Shown in pieces: positions 10,342-22,977 of a DNA stretch of 64,000 nt (its first letter is position 1; every line of letters starts with the position of its first letter). The position numbers were made by a program, and so were the translations under genes. The notes under the pieces are model-generated. The model had not been told where the DNA came from, ran no database searches, and worked only from the letters and a program-made list of their open reading frames with translations. The stretch is from Cryptomeria japonica. Its lineage: Eukaryota > Streptophyta > Pinopsida > Cupressales > Cupressaceae. The DNA lies in NCBI RefSeq assembly GCF_030272615.1, contig NC_081408.1, positions 622,474,476-622,538,475 on the forward strand. Direction: 5' to 3'.

Positions 10342-11499
10342 TCAATTAGATGAAGAACTTCCTGCCAGTGGAGCACTGCTCTGTCCTGCCAGTGAAGCAT
10401 CACTTTGTCCTGTCGGTGAAGCATTGACTGGTTCTACCGGTGGAGGGATATTCCCAATATTTAGATCAGCTTTTCTAATCCATTGTTTTGAGAATTCTTG
10501 CTTAACCTCTTCAACTTTTTCTTTACCTTTCAAGCTAGAACTTTTGTTGTCTACTGGTTATCCTTTACTTCTATAGAATTTAGCAATATGCCCAATCTTG
10601 TTACATGAATAACAAGTTACATTATTCTTCTGAATAGCTTTCCCATGACCTATGCCATTTTGTGTTCTACATTGATTAGATAAATGTCCAAATCTTCCAC
10701 AAACATAACATCTCACATTCATTCTGTAATTTTCTGAGTTTTGACCAACTTTGTTGCATTTTGAACATTAACCGGTGGGTGTGTTGATATTCTGATAATT
10801 TCTAGATCTACATTCATTTTCTCTATGACCATACTTATTACAATTAAAGCATTTTCCATTAAATTTATAAGCATTAGGTTGTCTTACCGGTTTCCTGTGA
10901 TCCTGAGTATTTGCAATACCGGAGCTTTCACCAACTTCAAAGCCAATTCCAAAAGTGTCACCTTTAGGCTTTTTATTCTTCAGCAAGGTGCCAAGTTCCT
11001 CTGAGCTTTTCTTGAATTTCTCCTTATGTTGATTTGGAGTTTCTAGTTCTCTTTCTAAGACTTCTTTCTATCTCATCAGTTCATTTGAGTCATTCTGAGT
11101 GTGCATCAGATCTGTCTTCAACATGTCATTTTCATAGCTAAGTCTTGTGTTCTCATTTGCTACATCACTTAGTCTTCTGGTCAATTCTTCTTCATTCTTC
11201 TTCCTATCCTCAATCTCTTTACAAAATCTCATAGTCATATCCTGCATCTCATTCTTTGTTGTCATGTTCTCTTGTTTCAGCTTGTTTATTTGATCATTAA
11301 GTGGTTCCTTTTCATCATTCTCATTTTGCAACTTTTCACAAAGTTCTCTTCTCTTATTTCTGACAACAGTAAGATTCTCTTGAAGTTCCTGAATGATATC
11401 CTCAGCTGCCCTTAAATCATCTTCTAGTTTGATATTTTTCAATTTCTCTGCATCATAGTCTGAAAGAGCTCCTTCCAGTTGCTTCATCAGATTTTCCAT
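10342..11499 (-). pseudogene. gag: gag-like zinc-knuckle protein of element B
   Basis: Starts at MENLMKQLEGAL (ATG at 11499) and is collinear with the A copy: a long coiled coil followed by four CCHC knuckles and a Ser/Pro-rich tail ending at 10342. It keeps Gln (CAG) where A has the first TAG, but shares A's second TAG (11067-11065). Knuckle 2 has lost its His and last Cys (to Gln and Tyr) and follows a TAA in place of a Gln codon; knuckle 4 has lost its last Cys to Tyr. The frame is dead. Confidence 0.78.
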
Positions 11500-11550
11500 C
11501 TTTACCGGTGTCAAGATCTTCCTCAAGCTGTTAGGCTTCTGAAAATAGAG

Positions 11551-11569
11551 GACCAAGCTCTGATACCAA
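11551..11569 (-). other. Primer binding site of element B
   Basis: Minus-strand TGGTATCAGAGCTTGGTC starts just after the 5' LTR (boundary at 11571) and matches the plant tRNA-Met-type primer site. Confidence 0.85.
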
Positions 11570-11570
11570 T

Positions 11571-12410
11571 TGTTAGGATTCCCACAGATACTAAGAGGGG
11601 GGGGTGACTCAGTATCTAACCGGTGCATAGAATTTCTTAACTTAAAACATGCAAAACATATTATAACAGTGTACCGGTATGCAAGAAATAATGCAATAAA
11701 CAAAATTAAGAACATCCACATGAAAAGCACACCATAACACAAGGATTTAACAAGGAAACCCAGTGTGGGAAAAACCTCGGTGGGATTTGTGACCCACAAT
11801 ATCCACTTACTGGCCAATAAGAGAATATTACTTACAATAGGGGCCTGCACATGCAGGAAGGCCAACTGCCTAGAGCTCACTGCTCAAAAAGGAGGTCTCA
11901 CTGACTTACAATGTGGATTATACAAATCCAATATCTTGTATTGCTTTACAATAGAATCTATAATGCCTGATCCAGTACCGGTTGTTTCTCTAGTTCTTAC
12001 ATAAACCCTTTAACCTATATTTTGCATAATAGGTCTGCCTTAATATTTCACATACATTACTTTCTTCTCTTCCTTACTTCATTTCAAAATGTCTACAATG
12101 ATCTCTTTTATATATAAGAGTCATTTTACAATATGCCAAGTCGGCTTACAAAGTTTTACAATAATAAACAAAATATAATATAACAAAATCTTGTCGGCCT
12201 CTGTGCCGGTATACTTCCTTTCTTTTGTGTCGGTGTCGGTGTCCTGAGTGCCGGTGTAGAGTGTGATCTGCTGATGCCAGTGCACTATCTTGTTGGTGTA
12301 ATGCCTTGTCAGTATAATGCCTTGTCGGTGCCATAGGATTGTAAGGTTGCCATCAATGACAAAACCTTCAATCACATACAATGTCTCATTGGAGTGTGCA
12401 TATGCCAACA
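11571..12410 (-). repeat. 5' LTR of element B
   Basis: An 840-bp minus-strand LTR running from TGTTGG at 12410 to CTAACA at 11571, closely related to both LTRs of A. It has a U3 cluster of CCGGCA/CCGACA motifs (about 12190-12330), TATATAAAAG near 12118-12105, the GTGAGCTCTAGG block and the terminal poly-C block. Confidence 0.92.
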
Positions 12411-13516
12411 GGCACTTTATGTTGGAAATCAACATCAATTAAATTATTGGTAAAGTATTCAATTTGAAACAATTTTCATTTAGTGTATTTACCTATGTGA
12501 CGAATGCACCAGAATCTTATGTTTGCCCACTCAATTCTCATAGTCGATCAACCACGGTTGTATAACCTTATTGGTAGGCAATTCTCTTGTCATATTCTGT
12601 GGGCACTCTATTGAATTCAGAGCCCTACATTTTTGCTTGGTATCATGAATTTTGCTTGCATTGTTTGATCCAAAAAAAAATCGTTTGCAATTTATAAATA
12701 TTTTGATGCGATATTTCATTTACGGATACTTACAATTCATGTGGAAAGTTTCATATAACCACCAGAGCCAACTTTGTGTTGCCTGTGCTTTTCTTGTCTT
12801 GCCTTGGTTGCCTTTGACCTGTCACTCAGCCTATGGAAAGTTTGAAATATGTTATTATATAAATATAAAGAGTAATTAATTAGTACATGATTACATTCTT
12901 AATAGTATATAATCTCTTCTTTTGGCGTTTGGTGGCGTATTTCCTTTTTTCCTTTCAATTCTCTCATTGGCATCCAAAATCAGGTCCTTCTACTCCCTCT
13001 CTGGAATCATGGAATCATGGGGGGAATCAACTATGTACGTTGACATCCTAGGCTGGTTTCCACCTACTCTAAAACCTTGTGGGAACTCTCTATCTGATAC
13101 TAACATATACATAACATGTGCCTCTCATATAGCCCTATGTTGGCTAGGCCCCACCATAATTAGAAGATCATAACTACTGTCCTAAACCTTGCATTGACTA
13201 TCACAATTTGACAGTGACTTATGTTAGTCCATTAGCGAGATTGGGAAAAAGTTTGGTATTGATTTTGGTGTTGGTGGAAGGTTTAAGGAGGTACATTATC
13301 ATCATAATTAATGTTAGAGAGTGTTGTGAAGAATAATGGCCATGAAAAGAGTGACTGTCCTAAGTGCTTGAGACTGTCACAAAAAGTGAGTGTTGCAGTA
13401 GTGAATCTTTCTTTGACCTTTGGGTGGTTGGGAGGGTGAAGACCCATGGTGGTGTATGTTGAGTGGTTGGGAGGGTAAAGACCCACATATCAACTATCTA
13501 CTTTGACATCCTAGGA
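12411..13516. other. Spacer between elements B and C, no gene seen
   Basis: About 1.1 kb of AT-rich DNA with short ORFs only. Near 13425-13495 the phrase GGTTGGGAGGGT(G/A)AAGACCC occurs twice. 13027-13190 resembles the sequence straddling element C (13489-13521 plus 29342-29470). I recognise no coding or RNA gene. Confidence 0.6.
13027..13190. repeat. Duplicated segment flanking element C (copy 1)
   Basis: Begins in ATCAACTAT and runs through GACATCCTAGG and TCCACCTACTCTAAAACC to CATAATTAGAAGATC. The second copy starts near 13489, is cut by element C at 13521, and resumes at 29342-29470. The two copies therefore predate C. What the segment belongs to is unknown. Confidence 0.75.
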
Positions 13517-13521
13517 TGGTG

Positions 13522-14395
13522 TGTTGGCATTATACACTCAGATGAGAATAGTTGATGGTATCATTGGTGGCAACCAGCTGGTAACATGGTTCACAGGTTA
13601 CAACGGCAACAGACATCATCTACCGGCATCGGCAGGCACAATAAAGGTTATACAAAATCGGCACCCAGTCTACACCAACAGAAGATCTTATCGGCACCCT
13701 AGCCGACATGGAAATTATATTGTTTTGTATTGTAAATATATTGTATAGCCAACATGATGAATTGTAAAGACTCATATATGTATGAGATCTTGTAGGTCAT
13801 TTTGTAAGTAATGATAGGTATGTAATCGAAGTAAGAAATTTGTATAGGTAATGAATATGAGAGCGAATATCTCTATATGCATTATGATGTAATAATTTTA
13901 TGAATGAATAAGAGCATAGTAGAGAAAAGAAAGGTTTATGGTAGAGGTATTTGATAGAGCTTAAACCGATACTAAATCCATCATTGCATATGCTATTTTA
14001 AGCAGTACATTGTCATTGGATTTAATCATCCAATTTTGTAGTCAGTGGGACTCCTATTTTGTGTTGAGTAGTGAGCTCTAGGTTGTTGGCCTTCTTGCAT
14101 GTTCAGGCCCCCATTGCATAAGTAATATATATTCATATTGGCCAGTGAGTAAATATTGTGGGTCACAAATCCCACTGAGGTTTTTCCCCTATCGGGTTTC
14201 GTCACCAAAAATATTTGAGTTATGGTGACCATTGATGGTTATATTGTTATTTCTCTTTATTGCATTATTGCTTGATTACTGGTATATTAATTTGGGTTAT
14301 AAAGTTTCAAACAAGTTTAAATCTTTCATTCACCGGTTAGACACTGATTCACCCCCTCCCTCTTAGTGTCTTTGGGACTCATCAAGTTTCTAACA
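13522..14395 (+). repeat. 5' LTR of element C
   Basis: An 874-bp LTR. U3 has CCGGCA/TCGGCA motifs (about 13620-13710). The GTGAGCTCTAGG, GGTTTTTCCCCT...GGGTTTC and poly-C blocks are shared with A, B, E and G. The TATA region is weak (CATATATGTATGAG near 13772). Confidence 0.9.
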
Positions 14396-14397
14396 AT

Positions 14398-14410
14398 TGG
14401 TATCAGAGCC
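14398..14410 (+). other. Primer binding site of element C
   Basis: TGGTATCAGAGCC, two bases after the LTR, an unmutated plant tRNA-Met-type primer site. Confidence 0.9.
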
Positions 14411-14466
14411 TAGTCCTCTATTTGCAAAAGCCTAACAGCTTGAGGAAGATTCTGAAACTGGCACCA

Positions 14467-15489
14467 ATGGAAAGTTTGAGACAAAAGTTGGAAGGAGCTC
14501 TTGAAGATTTTGATGCAAAAAAATTAAAGAATATCACACTGGAAGATGAACTCGGAACTGCTCGGGAATTCATCAAAGCACTTCAAGATAACCTAGTTAT
14601 AGCAAATAATAAAAGAAAAGAATTACATGTGCAATTGCAAAATCAAGATAATGAAGAAAAAGAAACTCTCTGAGATATTGCAGAAAAAAGTGAGACGAGA
14701 GAACAGTAACATGAAGAATGAGATGCAATATTTAACCATGAGACTATGCAATGATATTGAAGATAGAAAGAGGAATGAAGAATATTTGGCCAGAAGACTT
14801 AATGAAAGATCAGATGAATCTCAAAGGCTTGTTATGAAAATGATATGCTTAAAACAGATTTGATCCATATGCAACATGACAAAGAGGACCTTCTAAGACA
14901 AGTTAGCACTTTGGAAGGTGAATTGGTCACTGAAAATGAATACAAAGACAAATTCAAGAAGAGTTCAGATGATCTTGATGATATGCTGAAAAGTCAGAAA
15001 CTTGATGGAGAAACTGATGGACTTGGATTTGAAAGTGGAGAAAGTTCTGGAACTGCAAACAATCATGATCACAATAAACCAGTAAGGCAACCTAATGCTT
15101 ATAAATTTAATGGGAAATGTTTTAATTGCAACAAATTTAGGAATAATCAGAATACAAACTTACCTACTGGTCAATGTTCCAAATGCAATAAAAATGGCCA
15201 TAACTTAGACAATTGCAGAATGAATGTGAAATGCTATGTTTGTGGTAGATTTGGACATTTATCTAATCAATGCAGAACTCAAACCAGTCAAGGTTATGGA
15301 AAGGCTATTCAGAGAAACAATGTAACTTGTTATGCATGTAACAAAATTGGGCATATTGCAAAATTTTGTAGAAGCAAGACTATACCGGCAAACAATAAAG
15401 GATCCAATAACAAAGGCAAAGAAAAGGTGACTGAAATCAAGCAAGAATTTTTTAAACAATGGATTAGGAAGAGAGATCAAAGAAGATGA
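14467..15489 (+). pseudogene. gag: gag-like zinc-knuckle protein of element C
   Basis: Start at 14467 (MESLRQKLEGAL), conserved with A and B. A long coiled coil is followed by CCHC knuckles. Knuckle 1 (CFNCNK, about 15118) has lost its second half through a deletion, leaving three intact (about 15175-15375). Two indels (near 14665 and 14835) shift the frame out and back, so the C-terminal part is again in the starting frame. The C-terminal Ser/Pro tail of A/B is missing. Not functional as it stands. Confidence 0.78.
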
Positions 15490-15705
15490 ATCTGTCACTG
15501 CATCGACAAAATAGGGTAATCCTGCACTGGTAGGAGAATCTTCATCCAACTAAGGAATAATCCTTAGGGGTAAGGCAACAAATTGAAAATTATGCATTTA
15601 CCCTCATTTGATGGTAAGAAGTTATATTTCTTCTTTACCGGCAGATATGTGGAGTTTTTCACTTCATCGGTGAAGCATTTATTGCAGTTGAAAGTCAATT
15701 TTTTG

Positions 15706-15713
15706 TTATAAAG
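15706..15713 (+). promoter_or_regulatory. Internal TATA box upstream of ORF2 (element C)
   Basis: GTTATAAAGG lies about 147 bases before the ORF2 start at 15859. The spacing matches A and B although the leader sequence differs, which suggests selection for a promoter in the family. Confidence 0.55.
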
Positions 15714-17102
15714 GCATTATAACTTCTCATTTCAATCCACCAAGAATCCAAGCATTCAAAGAGAGTGAAATTGAGAAAAGGCATTCTAAAGGCGAAGCAG
15801 CAAAGTCTTTTTTAGAGCATTCAAGGATTTCACAGTTAAAAGGTATTTATCTTTCGCAATGGCATCTTCATCTTTTGTTCCTGAATTCGTAGAAAACCCT
15901 ACCATTGTGGAGAACATAAAATGACCTAGACCCATTTTCAAGATCATTCCTAAGATAGCAAAACAAGATGATTCTATTGGTGCATTTTCTAGAATTGGGA
16001 AGGGAGTTGTGTTTGCTGAAGACCCTAGGGCATACATACATTGCAACATAGAAAGTTTAGGATCTGAAGATTTAATGAACATGTACATGAATGTAATCAC
16101 TAATAAGGATGGGGTAGTGAAACCGGAACATAAGATAATTGAGGATTTAGGTTTCATAAATATCCTCCATATGTTGGAATTCTCAGATGAAGTCATCCGC
16201 TATATCCTTAGCAGGGTTCATGGTGAATTTATGTGGTTGGACTTAGTATTTAAGATTACCAAGGAATCTATCAAGTTTGTCACTGGTTCACCTTCCACCG
16301 GTTCTAGACCTGACAAGAAGAAGAAAATCCCTAACAAGGAAGTTATGAGCTTAACCGAAGCTACATATAACAACCGATCACTTAGGGTCAATGACATAAA
16401 GGATAAAAATGTTAAATTTGCTAGCATGGTCATTGGATATAAAGTTGGTCATACAAATAAATTGAATTCTATGTCAAGTTCATGCATACATAGTGCACAT
16501 GAGATGATTATAAACAATTCAAAGATTGACATATGTGAATGGTTAAAGGATGAACTACTAGATAATTTGGATAAGATAAAAGGTGATAAGAAAGTAACCT
16601 TCAAATATGGAAATTTGTTAGTGTGTTTAATGATTTACTTTTCAAAAGAGATCCCCGGTATGGGACATAAGGATTTTGCCTATGATATTTCTGTTGGAAA
16701 ACAGATAAAGGAGGCAATTATCGGTATGGGATCTAGTGGTGATGAGCTAGTAAAAGACTACTTTAAGAATTTCCAAACAAAGATGAAACAAAGAGAAAGG
16801 ATTTCCCAAAGCATTGTAGATAAATATCATAAACAGATATGCTTTTTAGTGAAAAGAGATGAAATCTAGATGGAAGCAGTTAAACCCATAACTATCTAGA
16901 TTACTGAAATGGAATATGAGGTGGATTCTCACATCTTAGACTCTTATGCTAAAATACTCTTAGATGCTCCACCGGAACCAACAGAGGAAATATTTGGAAA
17001 TGTTGAAACCATTGAAAGTGATGTAGCTATGATGAAGCAGAGGAAGAAAAGAGAGAAACTAATGAAAGATGCTTCTAAAATGGTAAAAGATGTTAAAGAA
17101 GG

Positions 17103-18363
17103 TGTAGCGTCCTAAAATTGTGACACTTGCAATTTTGACTGCATTTTGGTCTTCACGATGGCGACGCAACACGCAACCTGAATGGAGACCCTAAAACTTG
17201 CTCACGACACCAAAAACTGCATTTTTCAAGCACCCTGGCCTGAACCTCCTTTGCACCCTGTTGTCCCGAGAGGTGGGACCAGAGCGCCTAGCGCCCTGGT
17301 CCTTCAGGACCAAGGCGCCCAGCGCCCTGGTCCCTGGCCCTATTTTAAGCCCGGTCTCCTATGGGACTTCGGGTCTTTTTGTTTGCAAATTGGAAATTAT
17401 CTTTCCTGGTCGGCCTAAGGTCGGGAAAATCAGTCTATTAACCCTAATTGACAAGTATATAAACTACTTTTCCTCTCCCATTTTGGAGGTCGAAAAGAAG
17501 AAGGACATATGTGTACAAGCGTGGAAACTATACTCAAGCATTCAAGAATTCAAGCATTCCTTCAAGTAATTGATCATTTCAAGTCTCCATTCAAGGCTAA
17601 GTGTTGCATTCAAGACAAGGATTCAACCATTGAAGAGGAGATCACTTACAACACATTACATGCTACATACAACATACAACAATACAACAAACAACAACAT
17701 CTATACCTTCGCACATAAGGATACAAACATCCTTACAACAAGGTATTAGTACTTGTTTTACATTACATTTACAGCAATTTCTCATTTCTTGGTTAATTCC
17801 AAAACCGGGGTTTGACCTAAAGGCAAACCCCTAATCCCTAACCCCCCAATCGTCTTTGCTTTTCTGTGTGTAGGTTGCAGGTACACGGCTGAAATTGAAG
17901 ATCTGGAATCCTTGTGCAGAGACGAACAGATCCCCCTTCGTTTCACGGATTTTTCGGAGGACCGTGTGCACGCCGGGCGCCATCGTCCCGACAACTTTTG
18001 CTCAAATTTGCAGGACAGCGCCGTATCGACATTTTACTGCTAATTCCAGGTCCGCAGCTTCATCCTATATCCCTATCTCAGTTTATAAGCGAATCTTCGT
18101 CACTTTCTATGCATTCCTAGCTTAATTCTTCTATCAACATTCTTTACAAAAGAGGGTAGCCTTGCTTTCTTAACCCTTGAAACACATTTAGCATCCAATC
18201 TTGCATTGTGTGGGATTGGATCTTGTGGGTTTCAACCCCTCTTTTGAATGTAAAGTCTCTCCCCTAAGTGAAAACCATCAACCCTAGTGAACCTCCCTTC
18301 TCTCTCCTTGGAGTTGGAAGAGGGGAGAGCAACTAGGGTTCGATCGCGATTTTCAGCTTTACA
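17103..18363 (+). repeat. 5' LTR of element D
   Basis: A 1261-bp LTR. It has a GC-rich AGCGCCCTGGTCC palindromic block (about 17285-17350), a TATA box (GTATATAAACTA near 17455-17466), and one copy of the GGACCGTG hairpin motif (about 17957-17990). It is 108 bp shorter than the 3' LTR, mainly because it has fewer GC-rich units. Confidence 0.9.
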
Positions 18364-19545
18364 TTTTGGTGAACCTGACGTGAACATCCTTTCTGATTAT
18401 TCATAGTTAGATCTGAAAATTGATTCCTTGATTACATTTCCATGTTTGATCTTTTGCAAAATTTTAGAGGTTAATTGCATAAAAACCCTAAATTTTCTTT
18501 TTAGTAATTAAGCTTGTGAAATGTTTAATTGTTGATGCTTGTTTCAGATCTGCCCTTCTATTGCAAATTGTCAATTCATATTTGTGCTCTAGTTCTGAAA
18601 ATTAAGTGGTTAAGTGGCAAAACCCTAATTTTTGAAACCTTCTTGATTCAACCTTTGACTGACAATTTCACTGATCAAAACATCTCCAAATCAGCTGTAA
18701 CTTTGGATTCCGCAATAAAATCACAATATCTTTCATCCCTAAAAATTTGGAAAAAAGTTGCGAGGACCGTGTGCACCCCGAACGCCATCGTCCCCAACAT
18801 TTTTTCTGAAATTTCGGGAGCTAGATCTTACTGTATTTTTCTGCTAAAATCCAGAATTTTGGCCGATTTTATCAATTTTAACACCTTCAAAATTACAGTC
18901 AAAGTTGGTCTTGTGATTGCTTGGATTAAGGCTTCTAATCATTCAAAAAATTGTTGAAATTGAAATTTGTGTCAAAATTGTGTTTCTTACAGTCCTAAAT
19001 CTGAAAAGTGTGTTAGCATTCATTCAAAATTTTAGTGATTTATCCAAATTTTTTGCAATTTGTGACTTTTGAAATTAAGTGCTTAATTACAATAACTTTG
19101 ATTTCCGCTTTCAAAATTGAATTTTGCGTGAAATTGAGTCAACCTTCAAATTTCGAAACTTACATTGCTTTTGGTATTCCCTCTAAAATCATAAAATTCA
19201 AAATTTCAGTTTCCCTCTCTTTTTCAAAATTCAAATTTTGCATTTTTCGACAATCTGGGTAGGGTTCAATTTCGAGATTGCAACTTTAATTTGGCCTATC
19301 TACAGATCGTAAAATCACTCAATTTTTTCAAGTTAGCTATAAAATCATCATAACTTTCATCCCTGCAAATTTAGAAAAAAGTTGCGAGGACCGTGTGCAC
19401 CCCGAGCGCCACGGTCCCGGACATTTTTTCCAAAATTTTGGGAGATTGTCCTGAGTGCATTTAACAGCTTAAATCTGGAAAATTGGCTGATTCTACTGAA
19501 ATTTGCTACCTCTAAAATTCAAAATCTTCTCTCTTTCTCTAGTGC
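18364..19545 (+). other. Leader of element D with primer site and repeated hairpin motif
   Basis: A putative primer site TGGTGAACCTGACG starts at 18367; I cannot name the tRNA. The leader is AT-rich and non-coding. It holds two diverged copies of a ~200-bp segment (about 18690-18900 and 19345-19520), each with a GC-rich GGACCGTG...GGTCC motif that also occurs in the LTR. See the findings for a possible RNA role. Confidence 0.65.
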
Positions 19546-22500
19546 ATGAGTTTTACAACAATAATCCCTACTTACACTATTCCCGTTAGACGAAGCCTTA
19601 GAATTAAGTCTTTCCAAGGTTTAATTACTGAGGAGATGGAACCTAATTTGAATGGTCTTTTTAACGAGGACATGGGTAATTCCTCTAATCCTCTTAATGA
19701 TGAAGAAGCTCTCCATGAGGTTTCTGTAGAACAACTTTCAAAATTAGATAACCAATTTGATGATTTTCGACAATGGATGTCTCAAGAATACCCTGATAGT
19801 CAAGCTCTTCCTTTAATTGAGGGTCTAAAACGTATGCTTCAAAGTGATAAGAATGGAATTGATATTTTGCGTGGTATTTCACACATTGTGGATTCAAATG
19901 TGATGCCTATGAAGAGTTGTGCCGAAACCTTAGGTTATACACAACCTCCTACTCAAGACAATCATTCTATTCCTTTGACGACTCCTATTGCTAGTATACC
20001 TACTTTTACATCAAACATAATGACTACTTCAACACAAGATATTCCACCTATAATCACCAGTCATGGGGGCAATCCCTCTTCTTCAATTAACCCTCTTCCT
20101 TCATTCAATCCAACTTCTTCATTCATTCCTTCAATGAGTGTTCCTATTATATCACCACAAATGAACATGACGCAAGGGGGCAACTCGTTTAATCATTCCA
20201 TTCCTCCTTGTAGTGTTCCTCCTGTCCAATCATCTCCTATGACTAACTATCATAGTGTCCCACCACCTTACTCTCTACCTTCTTTCAATAACATAACACC
20301 TCCATCACAATCTAACACGTCTAATATGAACTCTTCGGCTGAAGCGACCATTAACAATCTTGCACAAACTGTCTCTTCTTTACAGCAACAAATTGCCTCT
20401 ATGAATCAATCTAAGTTTAGTGTGCCCACATTTGATGTTGCGAGTCCACTTTCTCTTGACATTTTTCGAGCTATTCCCCCTAAACATGTTGAAATTCTGC
20501 ATCTGGAGCTTTATAATGGTAAGGGTGATCCTCTAACACATGTTAAGACCTTTCAAACAATATGTACTGATTTTGCTTATGACCAAAGGTTGCTTGCAAA
20601 ATTGTTTACTAGAACATTAAGAGACAAAGCCCTACAATGGTATTGCTCGTTGCCTTCCTATTCTATTACTTCTTTCGAACAACTTGCAAATGCTTTCATT
20701 CAACAATTTCAAAACAATATAAGTCCTAAAGTTACTTTGATTGATTTAATGCATTGTAAACAAGGTGTTAAAGAAAAAGTGACTAATTTCATTGGTAGAT
20801 ATAAGCATTTGTATGCTCAAATTTCTTTTCTAGTGCCTGACAATGATATTCAAAGAATCTTTATTTCTAATTTACAAAAAGACATTAGAGAAAAACTCTT
20901 GTTTTCTGAGTTTACTTCTTTCCAACAGTTGTGCGCAACTCTTCACAATTATCAACTGACTGTGAGTCAAATGGAACAATCACATCCTATGACTCTGAGT
21001 GATAAGGGTGATAGTAGTCAACAACCATTTGGGAAGTTTAAACCGAACAGAGAGTCCATTAAATTCAATGAAAACATCATCAACAACAATGTGAATGCAG
21101 CATCAGGTGTGTCTCCTATTTCTAAGTTTTTCAAGAAAGAAAGAAAGTTTACTCCTTTGAATGAATCATTGCATAGTATTATGAATAAGTTATTGGAACA
21201 AAATGTGCTTGCTCTTCCTCCTATAAGGCAAATTGATCCTGCAAAGATTAATTCACCCTATTTTGATAACAAATCTTTTTGTCAATTTCATCGTCAACCT
21301 GGGCATGATACTGAAAAATGTTTTGCTTTAAAGGGGAAAATTCAAGATTTAATTGATAATAATACTATCTCTGTTTCTGGAGTGAATGATAAAGGCAATA
21401 CATCTGTAGCTCCTCCTAACCAAAATCTTCAGATTTTCACTGATCCATTACCTTCTCATACCTCTAATGCGATTGATACTACTAATTCCTCTGTCTCACT
21501 TGATGATCTTGTGTCCATGACTCCGAATGTGATTAACTTTGTAGAGCAACAGAAAATCCCTAAAGAACCTTTCATCACATTTGATTCCAGTGAAACTATC
21601 AGGGCACCTGATGGTCCTTTATATATAGTTGCAAAAGTCAAGAACACACCTTGCCGTGGAGTGCTTATTGATCCTTCTTGTATGGTTAATGTCATTACTA
21701 AAGAATTTCTTTTTACTTTGCAATTGAATCAAGTTATCTATGACAAAACAGATGTGGTTGTGAAACTATTTGATGCATTTTCTTCTCCTGCAATTGGTTC
21801 TATTACATTACCTATTGAGGTCCGTAACAAATCCCTTGATGTGAACTTTGCTATTATTCCATCTTCCAAACAATTTCGTGTGAAGCTTGGATATCCTTGG
21901 CTATCTTCCATGAAAGCTATTGCTTCTCCTATTCACAAGTGTTTGAAATTTCCCCATAATGGTGAAGTTGTTACTATCAATCATAGTCTCTTTAAACCAG
22001 CTGAAAGAACTTCTAGCGTTCCTCTTGATTACTTTTGGCCTAAACAATTCCAATCTCTTCCTCTCCGAAGTGATCATCTTTTCAAATCTTATCAAAAGTG
22101 GAAAACAGATATGATCCTATCTCTAAGTGAACCTAGAACACCCAAACTTGACATTCCTATCATTCTTGAGAAGGAAGTTCTTCCTTTGAAAGATAAAACT
22201 AATGTCTTTCCTCAAGAAGATTCCCGACCCATCCCTATGGATGTGACTATGCCTATGATTAATAAACTTCCTAAAAGTAGACCTATCCCTCCTCGTCATG
22301 ATGGACTTGGTCTCCTTCCAAAACCAAATAATCCTCCTTTATATGGAGCAGTTCCTCCTCCTTCCTCTTATGGAGAGAAGAGACCTTCCTCTTATCCTAT
22401 TGTTCAGCCTAAGAGACCACAACCTAAACACCCAAGTGATAAGGATGAGAACATTCCTCCTCCTCAATCTTCGCAACTTCCTACTAAGACTAGACGAAAT

Positions 22501-22977
22501 CATTCTTCACGTGAACGCTGACGAAAGCATCGTCTTAGAGCTCAAAATTTGCAATCTCCAAAAACACCTTCAACAAGCATTATTCCATTTTCTCCTTAGC
22601 TGGAAATTGAGCCAAAATCTCCTAAACATAAGATACATGATGGTCTTGATCCTGTGCGAGTTAAAGATCCTATTTTTATAAATCTTGATGATGATATAGA
22701 TGAAAATGTTATTCATGATGAAAATGCTACTTCTCTTGTTCATTTTGATAGTGAATATGAAATTGTTGATATTGATAACCATTTATCTAACGAATTTTCT
22801 AAAGCACTTATCCTAGCTCCTAGACAAGAACACCGCGGCTTGGGATATGAACATAGCCCTTGTTTGGATCTTGTGATAGCTCCATCTGCTGTGTTGGATG
22901 TTCCTCCTCTAGCGTGTTCCCTACCTTCCCAAAACATTGATCAGCAAGATCGGGGGGTAGATGACGTGCTAGATTAG
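19546..22977 (+). pseudogene. gag-pro: gag-protease-like polyprotein of element D
   Basis: A frame of about 1143 codons with two stops, TGA at 22519-22521 and TAG at 22597-22599, each consistent with C-to-T change. A Ser/Pro/Asn-rich N-terminal region precedes a retrotransposon gag domain (about residues 319-480, from HLELYNGKGDPLTHV to the LHNYQLTVSQM region). A CHHC knuckle starts at Cys579 (CQFHRQPGHDTEKC). A retropepsin-like region at residues 695-800 has LIDPSC where the family has Asp-[ST]-Gly or Asp-Gly-Gly: Asp709 is kept but the Gly is gone, so activity is doubtful. A LGYPWL motif follows. The Pro-rich tail continues past the stops to 22977. The element supplies no polymerase. Confidence 0.85.

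Larger units (their letters stand above)
7189..12410 (-). mobile_element. Element B, non-autonomous copia-like LTR element (main part)
   Basis: Minus-strand relative of element A. From its 5' end it shows a 5' LTR (12410-11571), a tRNA-Met-type primer site, a gag-like frame, an internal TATA leader and ORF2. ORF2 is interrupted at 7189 by insertion of A, and the rest of B lies at 495-1. The 3' LTR is off the left edge, so B's own target duplication cannot be checked. Removing A (496-7188) and one AGTTT copy gives an internal region of nearly the same length as that of A, which supports one element split in two. No pol domains are present. Confidence 0.9.

Noticed and set aside
10316-10576. 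Plus-strand ORF overlapping the end of B gag
   Set aside because: Reverse-strand shadow of the Ser/Pro-rich gag tail; the matching shadow is seen in A at 2284-2580.
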